The position numbers and the translations under genes were made by a program. A model generated the notes under the pieces. The model made no database searches and was not told the DNA's origin. It saw only the letters and a list, made by a program, of their open reading frames with translations. Shown here one piece after another: positions 1 through 7,866 of a stretch of 64,000 bases of DNA. The first letter of the stretch is position 1. Each line of letters starts with the position of its first letter. Source of the stretch: Wolbachia endosymbiont (group B) of Gerris lacustris (lineage in GTDB: Bacteria > Pseudomonadota > Alphaproteobacteria > Rickettsiales > Anaplasmataceae). Location of the stretch: assembly GCF_964028355.1 (NCBI RefSeq), contig NZ_OZ034761.1, forward strand, positions 1,178,001-1,242,000, in the 5' to 3' direction.

Positions 1-396
1 TAAAGTCCAAAGATCAATAATATCACCACTGATTCCCTTAGTAAAATTACGCCAGTTTCCAGCTTCTTTACCCACTATTTTAACCGTAATCATATCCCCG
101 TCACAGTTGCCAACATAAGTCCTCTCTCGATAAAAATTACCGTTTGGAATTAGGTAAGGTACACACTCCTTAATATTATCAATCAATAATCCTTTTATTT
201 CCTTTCTCTGCATAAAACCCCCATACATAATTTTCATACGTTTAGAGCTGAGATTAGCTAGCTCACAAACAGTTTCAAAAGACTCTGAATCAAACCATTT
301 AATTGCTTCTTTCTTTAGCTCTAGATTTTTTCCTGCTGTATCTTTGATAGCTCTCTCAATTACAGCAATCCAGAGCTTCCCTTCGTCGTACTTCAA
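1..396 (-). CDS. phage WO replication protein, primase-like (partial, runs off left edge)
   Basis: An open minus-strand frame of 132 codons continues past base 1, so only the N-terminal part is visible. No ATG is available near the 5' end. A TTG at 396-394 overlaps the TGA stop of the upstream DUF669 gene and is the most likely start, with translational coupling. The visible protein contains the segment NWRNFTKGISGDIIDLW, which resembles the W-[RK]-[DN]-F-x(3,4)-G-G-D-[IL]-[IL]-D-L signature found near the N-terminus of phage primase/helicase proteins. It is the last visible gene of a minus-strand replication operon with DUF669 and two ATPases, which supports a DNA replication role. The exact family cannot be settled without the C-terminal part. 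Wolbachia phage WO origin is inferred from the neighbours. Confidence 0.6.
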   Translation of the reverse strand, partial: MKYDEGKLWIAVIERAIKDTAGKNLELKKEAIKWFDSESFETVCELANLSSKRMKIMYGGFMQRKEIKGLLIDNIKECVPYLIPNGNFYRERTYVGNCDGDMITVKIVGKEAGNWRNFTKGISGDIIDLWTL

Positions 397-881
397 AATG
401 GCAACCAATCAACTTCAGATTGTTCTGGAGTAATAACCTTAGCAATCTTGTTCTTTTCTCCATACCGATCAGCTTCAATACCAACTTTTGCAGTAAACTC
501 TACCCCGTTAAAGTCAGCTATAGAGTTGACTTTTCTAGCAATAGCTGCTTTTTCTGAAGTGTCATTTGAATGAATGTTCCGTGCTGACTCCAAAATACTT
601 CTAAGCATAGAACGACCAGATTCTCCCCAGATGTCTTCTTCACCTTCTGCTTTGCCACTTTTGACACCTATAATCTGAAAAATCTTGCGTTTTGCATATG
701 GACCTTCAGTGATAGTAAATTCAGCGTTTAAATAGATGCTGCCAGTAGTGTAGCTTTTCGTGAACCAATTCTCATAACCTCCAGGCTTTATTGCCATTTT
801 TACCTTGACTATTGTACCTTTCGGTATTAAATTGCTCTGCAGTTTTGCGTTATTAAAATCAGTTAAAAAATCTGATAACAT
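393..881 (-). CDS. DUF669 family phage protein
   Basis: This 162-residue protein matches the DUF669 family of phage early-region proteins, usually encoded beside recombination or replication ATPases and thought to act in phage DNA metabolism. Visible features are a beta-rich N-terminal half (INAEFTITEGPYAKRKIF-like strands around residues 50-70) and a short acidic and aromatic C-terminus ending in DWLPF. A C-terminus of that kind is often seen in single-stranded DNA-binding proteins. An AGGAGA ribosome binding site sits 5-6 bases before the ATG at 881. The gene lies 26 bp downstream of the RepA-like ATPase and overlaps the next gene by 4 bp, so it belongs to one operon. A single-strand-binding role is inference only. 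Confidence 0.65.
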   Translation of the reverse strand: MLSDFLTDFNNAKLQSNLIPKGTIVKVKMAIKPGGYENWFTKSYTTGSIYLNAEFTITEGPYAKRKIFQIIGVKSGKAEGEEDIWGESGRSMLRSILESARNIHSNDTSEKAAIARKVNSIADFNGVEFTAKVGIEADRYGEKNKIAKVITPEQSEVDWLPF

Positions 882-907
882 ATTGTCTCCTATAAATTAA
901 GTAAAAA

Positions 908-1717
908 TCAGTTACTCCATTGGTCTGCAAGCTTCCAACGACCATCTATCTTATCGACAAGCTTACTTGCTACACATTCACCATTACGAAGCTCAAATAC
1001 TATTTGACGGACAGTGCTTTCCTCATCATGAGCAAACATCACCATGCCAGTGCTATAAAATCCACGTAAAGATCCAGCACCACTTAGGCCTTGAAATGGA
1101 TCTTCTTCTAACATTTTTTTGGATAGTTTTTTTGTATGGTGAGTGAGTATTATGCCCGAATCTGGATTGATAACATTTCTCAGTCTTTCAAGTGTTTTTT
1201 GCAAGAAGAATAACATAGCGCTATTGTCGTTTTCATTGCCATATTCACTTGAGTTAAAAATGTTACGAAGAGGATCGACGGCAATAATATCAGGTTTGAA
1301 ACGCTCTTTGATAACATTTTTAATTTCATCTATTTCTTCACTGCTGAAAGATAATTGTACTCTTGGTGTAATGATTAAATTATTGGCAGCTATATTCAAA
1401 AGTTCGTTATCCAGTTGAAGTTGTTGCAAACGTTCTTTCATATATTCATATTCAATTTCAGTTTGCAGATAGAAAATTTTCATAGGTTTGCTTGGAGTCA
1501 TACCCAAAAATGAAACTCCAGCAGCCATGTGAATCAACCAGGAAATAAGAAAATCACTCTTGCCAATCTTAGGTGGGCCACCCAGTACCAATAGACCTCT
1601 TTTAGTTAGAATCCTTGGTGCGATTATATCTTCTGGTATTGGCGATTGATCATCCAAGTATTCTTTTACACTGAAAAAGGGAATTTTTTGACCGATATTG
1701 AAAAAGCTTTGTTCCAT
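908..1717 (-). CDS. RepA-like AAA ATPase/helicase of phage WO
   Basis: This 269-residue RecA-fold ATPase resembles the AAA_25/RepA-like family, hexameric replicative helicases of plasmids and phages. The Walker A motif GGPPKIGKSDF lies near residue 46 and a Walker B-like segment DIIAVDPLRN near residue 145. A THHTKK segment near residue 193 matches the conserved histidine/sensor region of RepA-like helicases, followed by a GAGSLRGF stretch. It probably unwinds DNA at the phage origin. A GGAG ribosome binding site precedes the ATG at 1717. It sits between DUF669 (26 bp downstream) and another RecA-like ATPase (23 bp upstream) on the same strand. The family call is from motif recognition; the phage WO assignment follows the cluster. 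Confidence 0.75.
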   Translation of the reverse strand: MEQSFFNIGQKIPFFSVKEYLDDQSPIPEDIIAPRILTKRGLLVLGGPPKIGKSDFLISWLIHMAAGVSFLGMTPSKPMKIFYLQTEIEYEYMKERLQQLQLDNELLNIAANNLIITPRVQLSFSSEEIDEIKNVIKERFKPDIIAVDPLRNIFNSSEYGNENDNSAMLFFLQKTLERLRNVINPDSGIILTHHTKKLSKKMLEEDPFQGLSGAGSLRGFYSTGMVMFAHDEESTVRQIVFELRNGECVASKLVDKIDGRWKLADQWSN

Positions 1718-1740
1718 AATAATTATTCTCCAATTTTTAA

Positions 1741-2547
1741 TTAAACAATAGGAGCAAAAGTTTTGGCTTTAATTTTCGCAAGTAATTTACCTAAATGCGG
1801 TTCTTCAACCATATCAAGGCAGCCACTTCGATCTTTAGCAGGGTATCCCCAAGTATTAATAGTCTGACAGACAAATGAACGTTTCTCTGTATCATCATCT
1901 TTCTTGATTCCAACCATGCTGATTACCTCATCAACTATCCCTGGAATCTCACTAGCAGTTTTAGCACCTTCACATTGAGGTAGCCAAGTTGGACGATTGC
2001 AGTCATCGAGATATTGACCTAATGTGCCAACTATTATGATGTCTTTATCTCTGATATGTTGAAACTGATTGAGCCAAGCCATCATCTCTTGAGCAAGCAA
2101 CCCATAAGCAGCTCTTTTATCTTCTTTTCCTGATCTATCAGAAAAAGCTTCAGGTTGCATCCTTGCCCATAAAAGACATAAACGTGAAGCAACGGTTATA
2201 CTATCTACAAAGATGCATCGGTATTTAGAAACTTCAGAAAGAAGATCTTTGTGCTTGCTACAGGCATGCTCATAGTGTTTTTGACTATACGCTTGATCAG
2301 ATTTTAGTGCAGGGTTCGGACCACCAATTAGGCAGGCAATATCCCGAGCTTGATTCCAAGTACGAACACTAATTGAATCTCCCTGCCAATCTTGAACAGC
2401 AAGCAGACCTGCTTCAAAGTCAAGACATAGTGTTGGTTCACTTATAGTCTTTAAGAGGCTGGTTTTACCAATACCGTAAGGACCAAAGATCACAATTTTT
2501 GCTCCTGTTTGTGTCTTCATTCGTTCATCTCTATCAATTATTTTCAT
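1741..2547 (-). CDS. phage AAA_24-type ATP-binding protein
   Basis: This 268-residue RecA-fold nucleotide-binding protein is of the AAA_24 type common in phage replication/recombination modules. The P-loop FGPYGIGKTSLLKT starts near residue 21, followed by the typical LDFEAG segment, and FVDSITV near residue 111 is the Walker B strand. It probably works with DUF669 and the RepA-like ATPase in phage DNA replication or recombination. The ATG at 2547 is preceded by an AGGAGA site about 5 bases upstream, which favours it over the in-frame ATG at residue 10. A promoter-like element (2571-2608), shared with the divergent tail operon, lies immediately upstream, so this gene is probably first in its own transcript. 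Confidence 0.75.
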   Translation of the reverse strand: MKIIDRDERMKTQTGAKIVIFGPYGIGKTSLLKTISEPTLCLDFEAGLLAVQDWQGDSISVRTWNQARDIACLIGGPNPALKSDQAYSQKHYEHACSKHKDLLSEVSKYRCIFVDSITVASRLCLLWARMQPEAFSDRSGKEDKRAAYGLLAQEMMAWLNQFQHIRDKDIIIVGTLGQYLDDCNRPTWLPQCEGAKTASEIPGIVDEVISMVGIKKDDDTEKRSFVCQTINTWGYPAKDRSGCLDMVEEPHLGKLLAKIKAKTFAPIV

Positions 2548-2570
2548 TTTTCTCCTGGTTTAATCACTCA

Positions 2571-2608
2571 GATATATATACACGGTGACCTAGGTAATTC
2601 GTCCAAAA
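2571..2608 (-). promoter_or_regulatory. promoter-like element before the early operon (copy 1 of a shared pair)
   Basis: Read on the minus strand, the element has TTGGAC at 2606-2601, an 18-base spacer and a TGTATATATAT box at 2582-2572. A second copy with the same blocks precedes the plus-strand tail operon at 3501-3535. The conserved blocks are TTGGACGAATT and (A)CCGTGTATATATAT, and the middle 7-8 bases differ. Here the middle holds the 8-bp palindrome ACCTAGGT. The box ends 24 bases before the AGGAGA-preceded ATG of the ATPase gene. It could be read by sigma-70 or by the phage sigma-like protein encoded just upstream. Confidence 0.6.
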
Positions 2609-2623
2609 CTTATCGAGCAAATC

Positions 2624-3115
2624 TCATTTTAAAGATGAAAATTTATCGCGTATTTGCCTTAAAATGTTGTAGACAGTTGTTTTTGGTATACCTGTTATTT
2701 TTGCAGCTTCAGTAATAGTAGAAACCTTAAGCAGCTCACATAGTTTTCTATGAGATTTCGGTAATTTTGAGATTATATTTTTTACGTCAATGTATACCAT
2801 TATATCATCTTCAAGATATTTAGAATCTGGTATGTTATCATCAATACCAAAGTTAATCTGACGTTTAGTGCATAGTTGGTTACGCAAGAGGTTACGAGCA
2901 CGACGTCTAGTTAAATTAGCAACAAAAGTATTAAAGCTACTTCTTGTTTTATCATACAGACTAAGGCAAGGCCAAACCTCACAAAAAAGTTCCAGCTCTA
3001 TATCTTCAAGATTCTTATCAATAAAACAGCTAATATGATTAAGACAGCTAGCATAGTACTTTATATATTTAACAATTATCGGATCAACGCCTGAAAAAGA
3101 ATTTTTAGATTTCAT
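2624..3115 (-). CDS. sigma-70-like RNA polymerase factor of phage WO
   Basis: This 163-residue protein looks like a small sigma-70 family factor. The N-terminal half is helical and ends in a basic TRRRARNLLRNQ stretch like region 2. An acidic linker around residues 98-107 follows. The C-terminal part carries a region-4-like helix-turn-helix with LPKSHRKLCELL and TEAAKITGIPKTTVYNILRQIR, comparable to the usual LP-x(4)-L and TxxEIA-x-x-L-G-x-S patterns. A GAGG site lies 5 bases before the ATG. It is upstream of the promoter-like element of the ATPase operon and divergent from the tail operon carrying the same element. A role in switching on both is inference. It could instead be a helix-turn-helix regulator without sigma activity. 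Confidence 0.65.
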   Translation of the reverse strand: MKSKNSFSGVDPIIVKYIKYYASCLNHISCFIDKNLEDIELELFCEVWPCLSLYDKTRSSFNTFVANLTRRRARNLLRNQLCTKRQINFGIDDNIPDSKYLEDDIMVYIDVKNIISKLPKSHRKLCELLKVSTITEAAKITGIPKTTVYNILRQIRDKFSSLK

Positions 3116-3175
3116 AAAAACCTCGAATAATCAAAGATTTATTACTAATTCTTCTTTCGAGACCCTGCAGAATTT

Positions 3176-3406
3176 AAATAAGAGTAATTTGTCTATTATG
3201 AAAAATAGAATAAGATAATAGTTATTTTATTAATAGATCAAATAAGACTTCTCTAAAATTAAATAAGACAGATGAAAATCGAATAAGAGAGGATTTGATT
3301 TCCAGTGAATTGCTGAAATGTAAAATATATTCACCTTGGTCTTCCCAATAACGAAAATTGATATAAGCTAGTTAGAAAGATTGGCTAATTTCCAAAAATC
3401 TTATTT
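3176..3406. repeat. phased RAATAAGA motif array (five direct, one inverted)
   Basis: The 441-bp gap between the divergent phage operons contains five direct copies of RAATAAGA starting at 3176, 3208, 3240, 3261 and 3281, and one inverted copy (TCTTATTT) at 3399-3406. Distances between direct copies are 32, 32, 21 and 20 bp, close to 3, 3, 2 and 2 helical turns, so all would face the same side of DNA. This is what one expects of an operator/enhancer array or of origin iterons. AT-rich DNA produces such octamers by chance, but the regular spacing argues against that. No ORF of note lies in the gap. Confidence 0.5.
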
Positions 3407-3499
3407 AAACAGTGGAATATTGTATTGATGCACTACTTTTCTATGATTTAGTTGATTTTCAAAAGCTGCCTTAAAATTATTTAAACTTTTTTTATATTG

Positions 3500-3536
3500 T
3501 TTGGACGAATTGTTGAGCAACCGTGTATATATATAA
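3500..3536 (+). promoter_or_regulatory. promoter-like element before the tail operon (copy 2 of a shared pair)
   Basis: TTGGAC at 3501-3506, a 17-base spacer and a TGTATATATATAAT box from 3524 match the element at 2571-2608 on the opposite strand. The spacer is 17 bases here and 18 there. It lies upstream of the AGGAG site (3539-3543) and ATG (3557) of the first tail gene. A longer open frame begins at 3497, but that start would place this element inside the coding region, which is why the ATG at 3557 is preferred. Confidence 0.6.
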
Positions 3537-3556
3537 TACAGGAGCCAAACTTTCAA

Positions 3557-4240
3557 ATGTCAATTCTCACACAATCAGGAAGAGCAGCAATAGCAGCAAG
3601 TATAAAAGAGCAGTCTCTACATCTTGCCTGGGGCAGTGGTGATGCAAGCTGGAAAAGTAGTCATCAAGTCGAAAAAGTTTTTGTTGAGGATGAAATAGCC
3701 CTAGATCACCATCCCATTAAAGACGTAAAAGTTTTTATCGGACAAACAACTTATCAGCCAAGTGTTGACTATACAGTTGATAGTAGTACTGGTCTAATAA
3801 AACGTACGGAAAATAGCTCTATTCCAGTAAGTGATAAAGTTACTGTACAGTATACTGAAAGCACACCACCTGAACCTATAAATTCTATAAAGCTCTTGAA
3901 TGAACTTGGCAGACGTACTGCGGATGAAGTGCTATTCTGCACAGGTGATGAAAATGGCGAACTTATAACTCCTTCTGGAAGGTTTAGGCCCTCAAATGTA
4001 CCAACCAACAATCTTTTTCTCAAATTCACTTTCGATTTCACGGATGCAGCAAATCAAGTTATACGGGAATTAGGGGTTATGGTTGGTACTAAAGTAAAAG
4101 AAGGGTTACCTATAGGACAGAGATATTTTGAACCAAAAGACGTGGAAAATTCGGGAATTTTGTTAGTTTTAGAACACACCGTACCACTTATCAGAACTGC
4201 AGCAACCAGGGAAACTTTTTCATTTGTTGTAACTTTTTGA
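3557..4240 (+). CDS. phage WO tail-module protein, function unknown
   Basis: This 227-residue protein (starting MSILTQSGRAA) has no family I can name with confidence. It is beta-rich, with no signal peptide or membrane segment, and includes a segment reading VDYTVDSSTGLIKRT and another around GVMVGTKVKEGLPIGQRYF. It is the first gene after the promoter-like element, and the DUF4815 gene follows 6 bp later. It is therefore probably a structural or baseplate-associated protein of the phage tail. The start at 3557 is chosen because of the AGGAG site at 3539-3543 and because the upstream alternative overlaps the promoter-like element. Confidence 0.6.
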   Translation: MSILTQSGRAAIAASIKEQSLHLAWGSGDASWKSSHQVEKVFVEDEIALDHHPIKDVKVFIGQTTYQPSVDYTVDSSTGLIKRTENSSIPVSDKVTVQYTESTPPEPINSIKLLNELGRRTADEVLFCTGDENGELITPSGRFRPSNVPTNNLFLKFTFDFTDAANQVIRELGVMVGTKVKEGLPIGQRYFEPKDVENSGILLVLEHTVPLIRTAATRETFSFVVTF

Positions 4241-4246
4241 AACAAA

Positions 4247-6169
4247 ATGACCTTAAATAGTTATTATAACCGCTTTAATCCTGACAAAGAATACGAAAAA
4301 AGCTTATTTCTTGCTGGAAGAGGTTTGCAATCTGCAGAATTAAACGAGACTCAGGAGTATGCTCTCTCTAAGCTTAAAGGCATAGGAGATGCAATATTTC
4401 GTGATGGTGATGTTGTAACAGGAAGCAATTGTATTATAGATAGAGAAACTGGTAAAGTTACGCTTGAATCAGGAAAAATCTATCTTCGTGGAGCAGTTAG
4501 AAAAGTCGAAAAAGAAGAATTTATTATTCCACTGAGTACCACAGTGCGTATAGGTGTTTATTATCTAGAATCTACGATTACAGAACTTGAGGACGAAAAT
4601 CTTCGTGATCCTGCAGTTGGCACAAGAAACTACCAGGAAGTAGGCGCAGCAAGGCTTAAAGTTTCCACCATTTGGGGTTATCAAGCAGAAGGTCTTTCTC
4701 CACGTTTTTCTGAAGGAGAGTTTTATCCAATCTATAACATTGAAAATGGAGTATTAATAGAACATTCACCGCCACCACAAGCAAACATAGTAACTACTGC
4801 TCTTGCTCGTTATGACAAAGAAGCAAATGGTTCCTACGTTGTAAATGGTCTTGAAGTAATGTTCTTGCAAAGGGACGAAAAAGGTGGAGAAATATTTGTG
4901 ATTAATGAGGGCAAAGCTCATGTTGATGGCTATGAGATTGAACTTCCTCACAGTATTCGTGTTTCTTTTGATGAAGATCCTGATATAAAATCAGTTGAAT
5001 CAGAACCGCATACTTTTCAGCCAAATAGCCAAAGAGTAATGGAACTTAAAGTTAATGATTTTCCAATAAGTGAAATCAAAAAAGTAGATATAACTGTTCA
5101 AAAAACTATTACCATTACTCACGGTTCATATTCAGGAGCCATTGATCCGATACCTGACTCTGCAGTACTTGAAATTATTCAAATTAAACAAGGCAACGTT
5201 ATTTATGAAAACAGCATAGATTATAAACTAAACGCAGGAAACGTTGATTGGTCATTACCCGGCAAAGAACCAGCTCCTGGAAGTAGTTATCAAATAACTT
5301 ACCGCTTTCGCACTCATGTAAGTCCTGAAGATATAAGTGAGCAGGGGTGTAAAGTAAAAGGAGCAGTTGATAACAGCTTGGTTTTGATAGATTATACCTG
5401 GAAAATGCCCCGCTTTGATTTAATTACTATCGATAGCAAAGGGGTGGTAAGGAGAATAAAAGGAATTTCCCATTCTTGGCGACCATCAATGCCTAAAGCA
5501 CCTAACGGACAACTTTTGCTTTGCTATATTCATCAGACATGGAAAGAAGGTGAAAAAGTGAAAGTAGTGAATAGTGCTATTCATGCTGTGCCGATGAATG
5601 AACTTGAAGCAATGAAAAAAGGAATAAATGATCTTTATGCGCTGGTTGCAGAGGAACGTTTACGCAGTGATGCAAATTCAAGAGAACCTACAACGAAAAA
5701 AGGAGTATTTGTTGATTCGTTTTTTGACGATGATATGCGTGATCAGGGAATTGTTCAGTCTGCAGCGATAGTAAACAAGGAACTAATTTTACCGATAAAC
5801 GTAGAAATCATTGATGTTGAAAGAGGTAGAGAACCTTATTTGTTGCCGTATAAACTTGAACCGGTACTAGAACAGCTCTTACAGACTAAAGGAGAAAAGA
5901 TCAATCCATATCAAGCTTTTGATCCAGTCCCGGCACAAATTACTCTAAATAAAAACATTGATCACTGGACGGAGGTAAAAACAAATTGGAAAAGTCCAGT
6001 AACCAGAGTATTTAATGCTAAAGAAACGACAGAGCTATTGTCAAGTAATTCTTATGAAGCTGAATTTATGAGAGAAGCGGTACAGAATTTTGAAATTGAA
6101 GGTTTTTCCCCGAATGAAAAGCTCAAGGAGGTGAAGTTCGATGGTGTCTTCATTCAGCCTACTGCGTAA
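4247..6169 (+). CDS. DUF4815 domain phage tail protein
   Basis: This is a 640-residue protein. Its N-terminus (LNSYYNRFNPDKEYEKSLF, then LQSAELNETQ and GIGDAIFRDGDVV) is characteristic of the DUF4815 family of phage tail or tail-fibre-associated proteins. DUF4815 covers roughly the first 550 residues. There is no signal peptide or transmembrane segment. The gene starts 6 bp after the preceding tail gene and stops 12 bp before the next one. In other phages the family often continues into a domain containing DPLAQTF. Here that motif occurs in the following ORF (6182 onward), so the two may be parts of one ancestral protein. That point is inference. Confidence 0.75.
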   Translation: MTLNSYYNRFNPDKEYEKSLFLAGRGLQSAELNETQEYALSKLKGIGDAIFRDGDVVTGSNCIIDRETGKVTLESGKIYLRGAVRKVEKEEFIIPLSTTVRIGVYYLESTITELEDENLRDPAVGTRNYQEVGAARLKVSTIWGYQAEGLSPRFSEGEFYPIYNIENGVLIEHSPPPQANIVTTALARYDKEANGSYVVNGLEVMFLQRDEKGGEIFVINEGKAHVDGYEIELPHSIRVSFDEDPDIKSVESEPHTFQPNSQRVMELKVNDFPISEIKKVDITVQKTITITHGSYSGAIDPIPDSAVLEIIQIKQGNVIYENSIDYKLNAGNVDWSLPGKEPAPGSSYQITYRFRTHVSPEDISEQGCKVKGAVDNSLVLIDYTWKMPRFDLITIDSKGVVRRIKGISHSWRPSMPKAPNGQLLLCYIHQTWKEGEKVKVVNSAIHAVPMNELEAMKKGINDLYALVAEERLRSDANSREPTTKKGVFVDSFFDDDMRDQGIVQSAAIVNKELILPINVEIIDVERGREPYLLPYKLEPVLEQLLQTKGEKINPYQAFDPVPAQITLNKNIDHWTEVKTNWKSPVTRVFNAKETTELLSSNSYEAEFMREAVQNFEIEGFSPNEKLKEVKFDGVFIQPTA

Positions 6170-6763
6170 GAGGTAAAAAATATGCTCACAACTAACAACC
6201 AGGGAAAATTAAAGGGAAAGATAAAAATCCCAGCAAATATTCCAGCAGGTACTAAATTAGTACAGTTTTACGGGGATAAAGGAAGCTATGGAGAAGCAAC
6301 GTATACTGGTAAAAAAACTATTACCATAGAAGAGAGAAGAAGAGTTATCGCAACAAGAAGAGTTGATCCATTAGCGCAAACATTTACTTTAAATGAGAGC
6401 AGACACATAGGAGGTCTAGAGTTATGGTTTATAAATAAAGGCAAAAAACGTGTTGTTGTGCAGATTAGAGAAACAACATTGGGAATGCCCTCGCAGACTG
6501 TCATTGCTGAAAGTTATATTGAGCCAAAAGATATAAAGATAGATGGCACAGCAACACGTATTACTTGGTCTCCTGTCTGGTGTGAAGCTGGCAGAGAATA
6601 TGCAATAGTTTTACTTACCGATGATGCAGGTACTGCAGTAAAAATAGCAGAACTTGGCAAATATGATGCAGTAAATAGCCGCTGGGTAACAAGTCAGCCA
6701 TATCAAGTAGGAGTATTACTGTCATCAAGCAATGCAAGCACCTGGACTCCACATCAGAACTTA

Positions 6764-7866
6764 TACCAATTCCCGCTATACAAGCAACGAATAGACAATA
6801 ATGGAAAAAAAGCCATACTGGAGTAAGTAAAATAGCGAGGTTTAGATGGCATTAAGATCAAAATTATTGGATGAAAAAGTGGTGGAATCAGCAAAAGAGA
6901 TGCTGAAGAAAGTAAGAAATAATGCGTATGTTGCAAAAAAACTAAATGCTGTAATTGCAGCAAAAAAGCACAGTATAACAGCTGTAGCAAAAATATGTTG
7001 CATTTCGAGAAAGGCAATTACTACATGGATAAAGCACATAAAATTTGGAAGAAAAGAAAAATTATTTTCTCCACCTCAACGCCGTAGAAAAACTATATTG
7101 AACCAAAGTCAACTTGAACAAATTGAGGTGTGGATAGAGGAAAACCCCAATATTACTATTAGAGAAATGAGAATAAGAATCCAAGAAAGATTTGGTTTGA
7201 ATATCAGCAAATCCACAATACATCGTAATATGCAAAGAATGAAATTCTCATATATCACACCAAGACCAGTTCATAGTGGACAGGATAAAAATAAGCAAGA
7301 GGAGTTTAAAAAAAAACCTCAATGAAACTATTGTCATGCATTCTGAAAAAGAGCTATTTTTCTTCGATGAATCACGGTTTGGTACACATTCAAAAGTTGG
7401 ACATGGGTGGTTTAAAAAAGGCAGTAGGACACAGGTTAAGGTAAAATTAGGTAGGGAAAATTTTTATCTCTATAGTGCAGTTAATCCCAGAAATGGAGAG
7501 AATTTTAGCTTATTTGCACCAAACGTCAACACTGCTTGTATAAATATATTCCTTGAACAGATGTCGCAATATTTAGGAATACGAAAGGCTTTTCTCGTGA
7601 TGGATTGCGCTAGTTGGCATAAGTCAAAAAGTTTAAAGATACCTAAAAATATCGAAATTATATACCTACCACCATACTCACCTGACCTCAATCCTGTTGA
7701 GAGGTTTTGGTTATATATAAAACAGAACATTTTGCGCAATAAAATCTACGATACAATTGTTCTGCTTGAGAGCGCTTTGTGTAAATTTATTACCTCTCTT
7801 TCCCCTTCCACGGTTAAACAACTCTGCAATGCTTCTTATTTGGTTCATTAATAATGAGAGTTGGTA
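6764..7866 (+). mobile_element. IS630-family insertion sequence, copy 1
   Basis: The element is 1,103 bp, with ends TACCAATTCCC and, inverted, TACCAACTCTC, and it is flanked by TTA on both sides. It encodes orfA (6846-7325) and orfB (7276-7851). The other seven copies in the window are the same length and nearly identical, which points to recent expansion. It interrupts the tail gene 6182-8487. Confidence 0.95.
6846..7851 (+). CDS. IS630 transposase, orfA + orfB (copy 1)
   Basis: orfA (159 aa, 6846-7325) carries helix-turn-helix DNA-binding domains (ITAVAKICCISRKAITTWIK and ISKSTIHRNMQRM). orfB (7276-7851) carries the DDE_3 catalytic core: FFFDESRFG, LVMDCASWHK and YSPDLNPVERFW supply the three acidic residues. 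The two frames overlap at an A9 run (7310-7318). Shifting the frame by one base there fuses them (SLKKNLNETIVMH follows), so the active enzyme is probably made by transcriptional slippage or frameshifting. This copy has a Lys where most others have Glu (FGRKEK). Confidence 0.9.

Noticed and set aside
3497..3556. Longer start for the first tail gene (20 extra residues)
   Set aside because: The stretch contains the promoter-like element shared with the early operon, and a proper ribosome binding site precedes the ATG at 3557.
6842..7039. Repeated antisense frames of 65-124 aa in every IS630 copy
   Set aside because: They are antisense to the helix-turn-helix part of orfA, have no ribosome binding site and recur only because the IS recurs.
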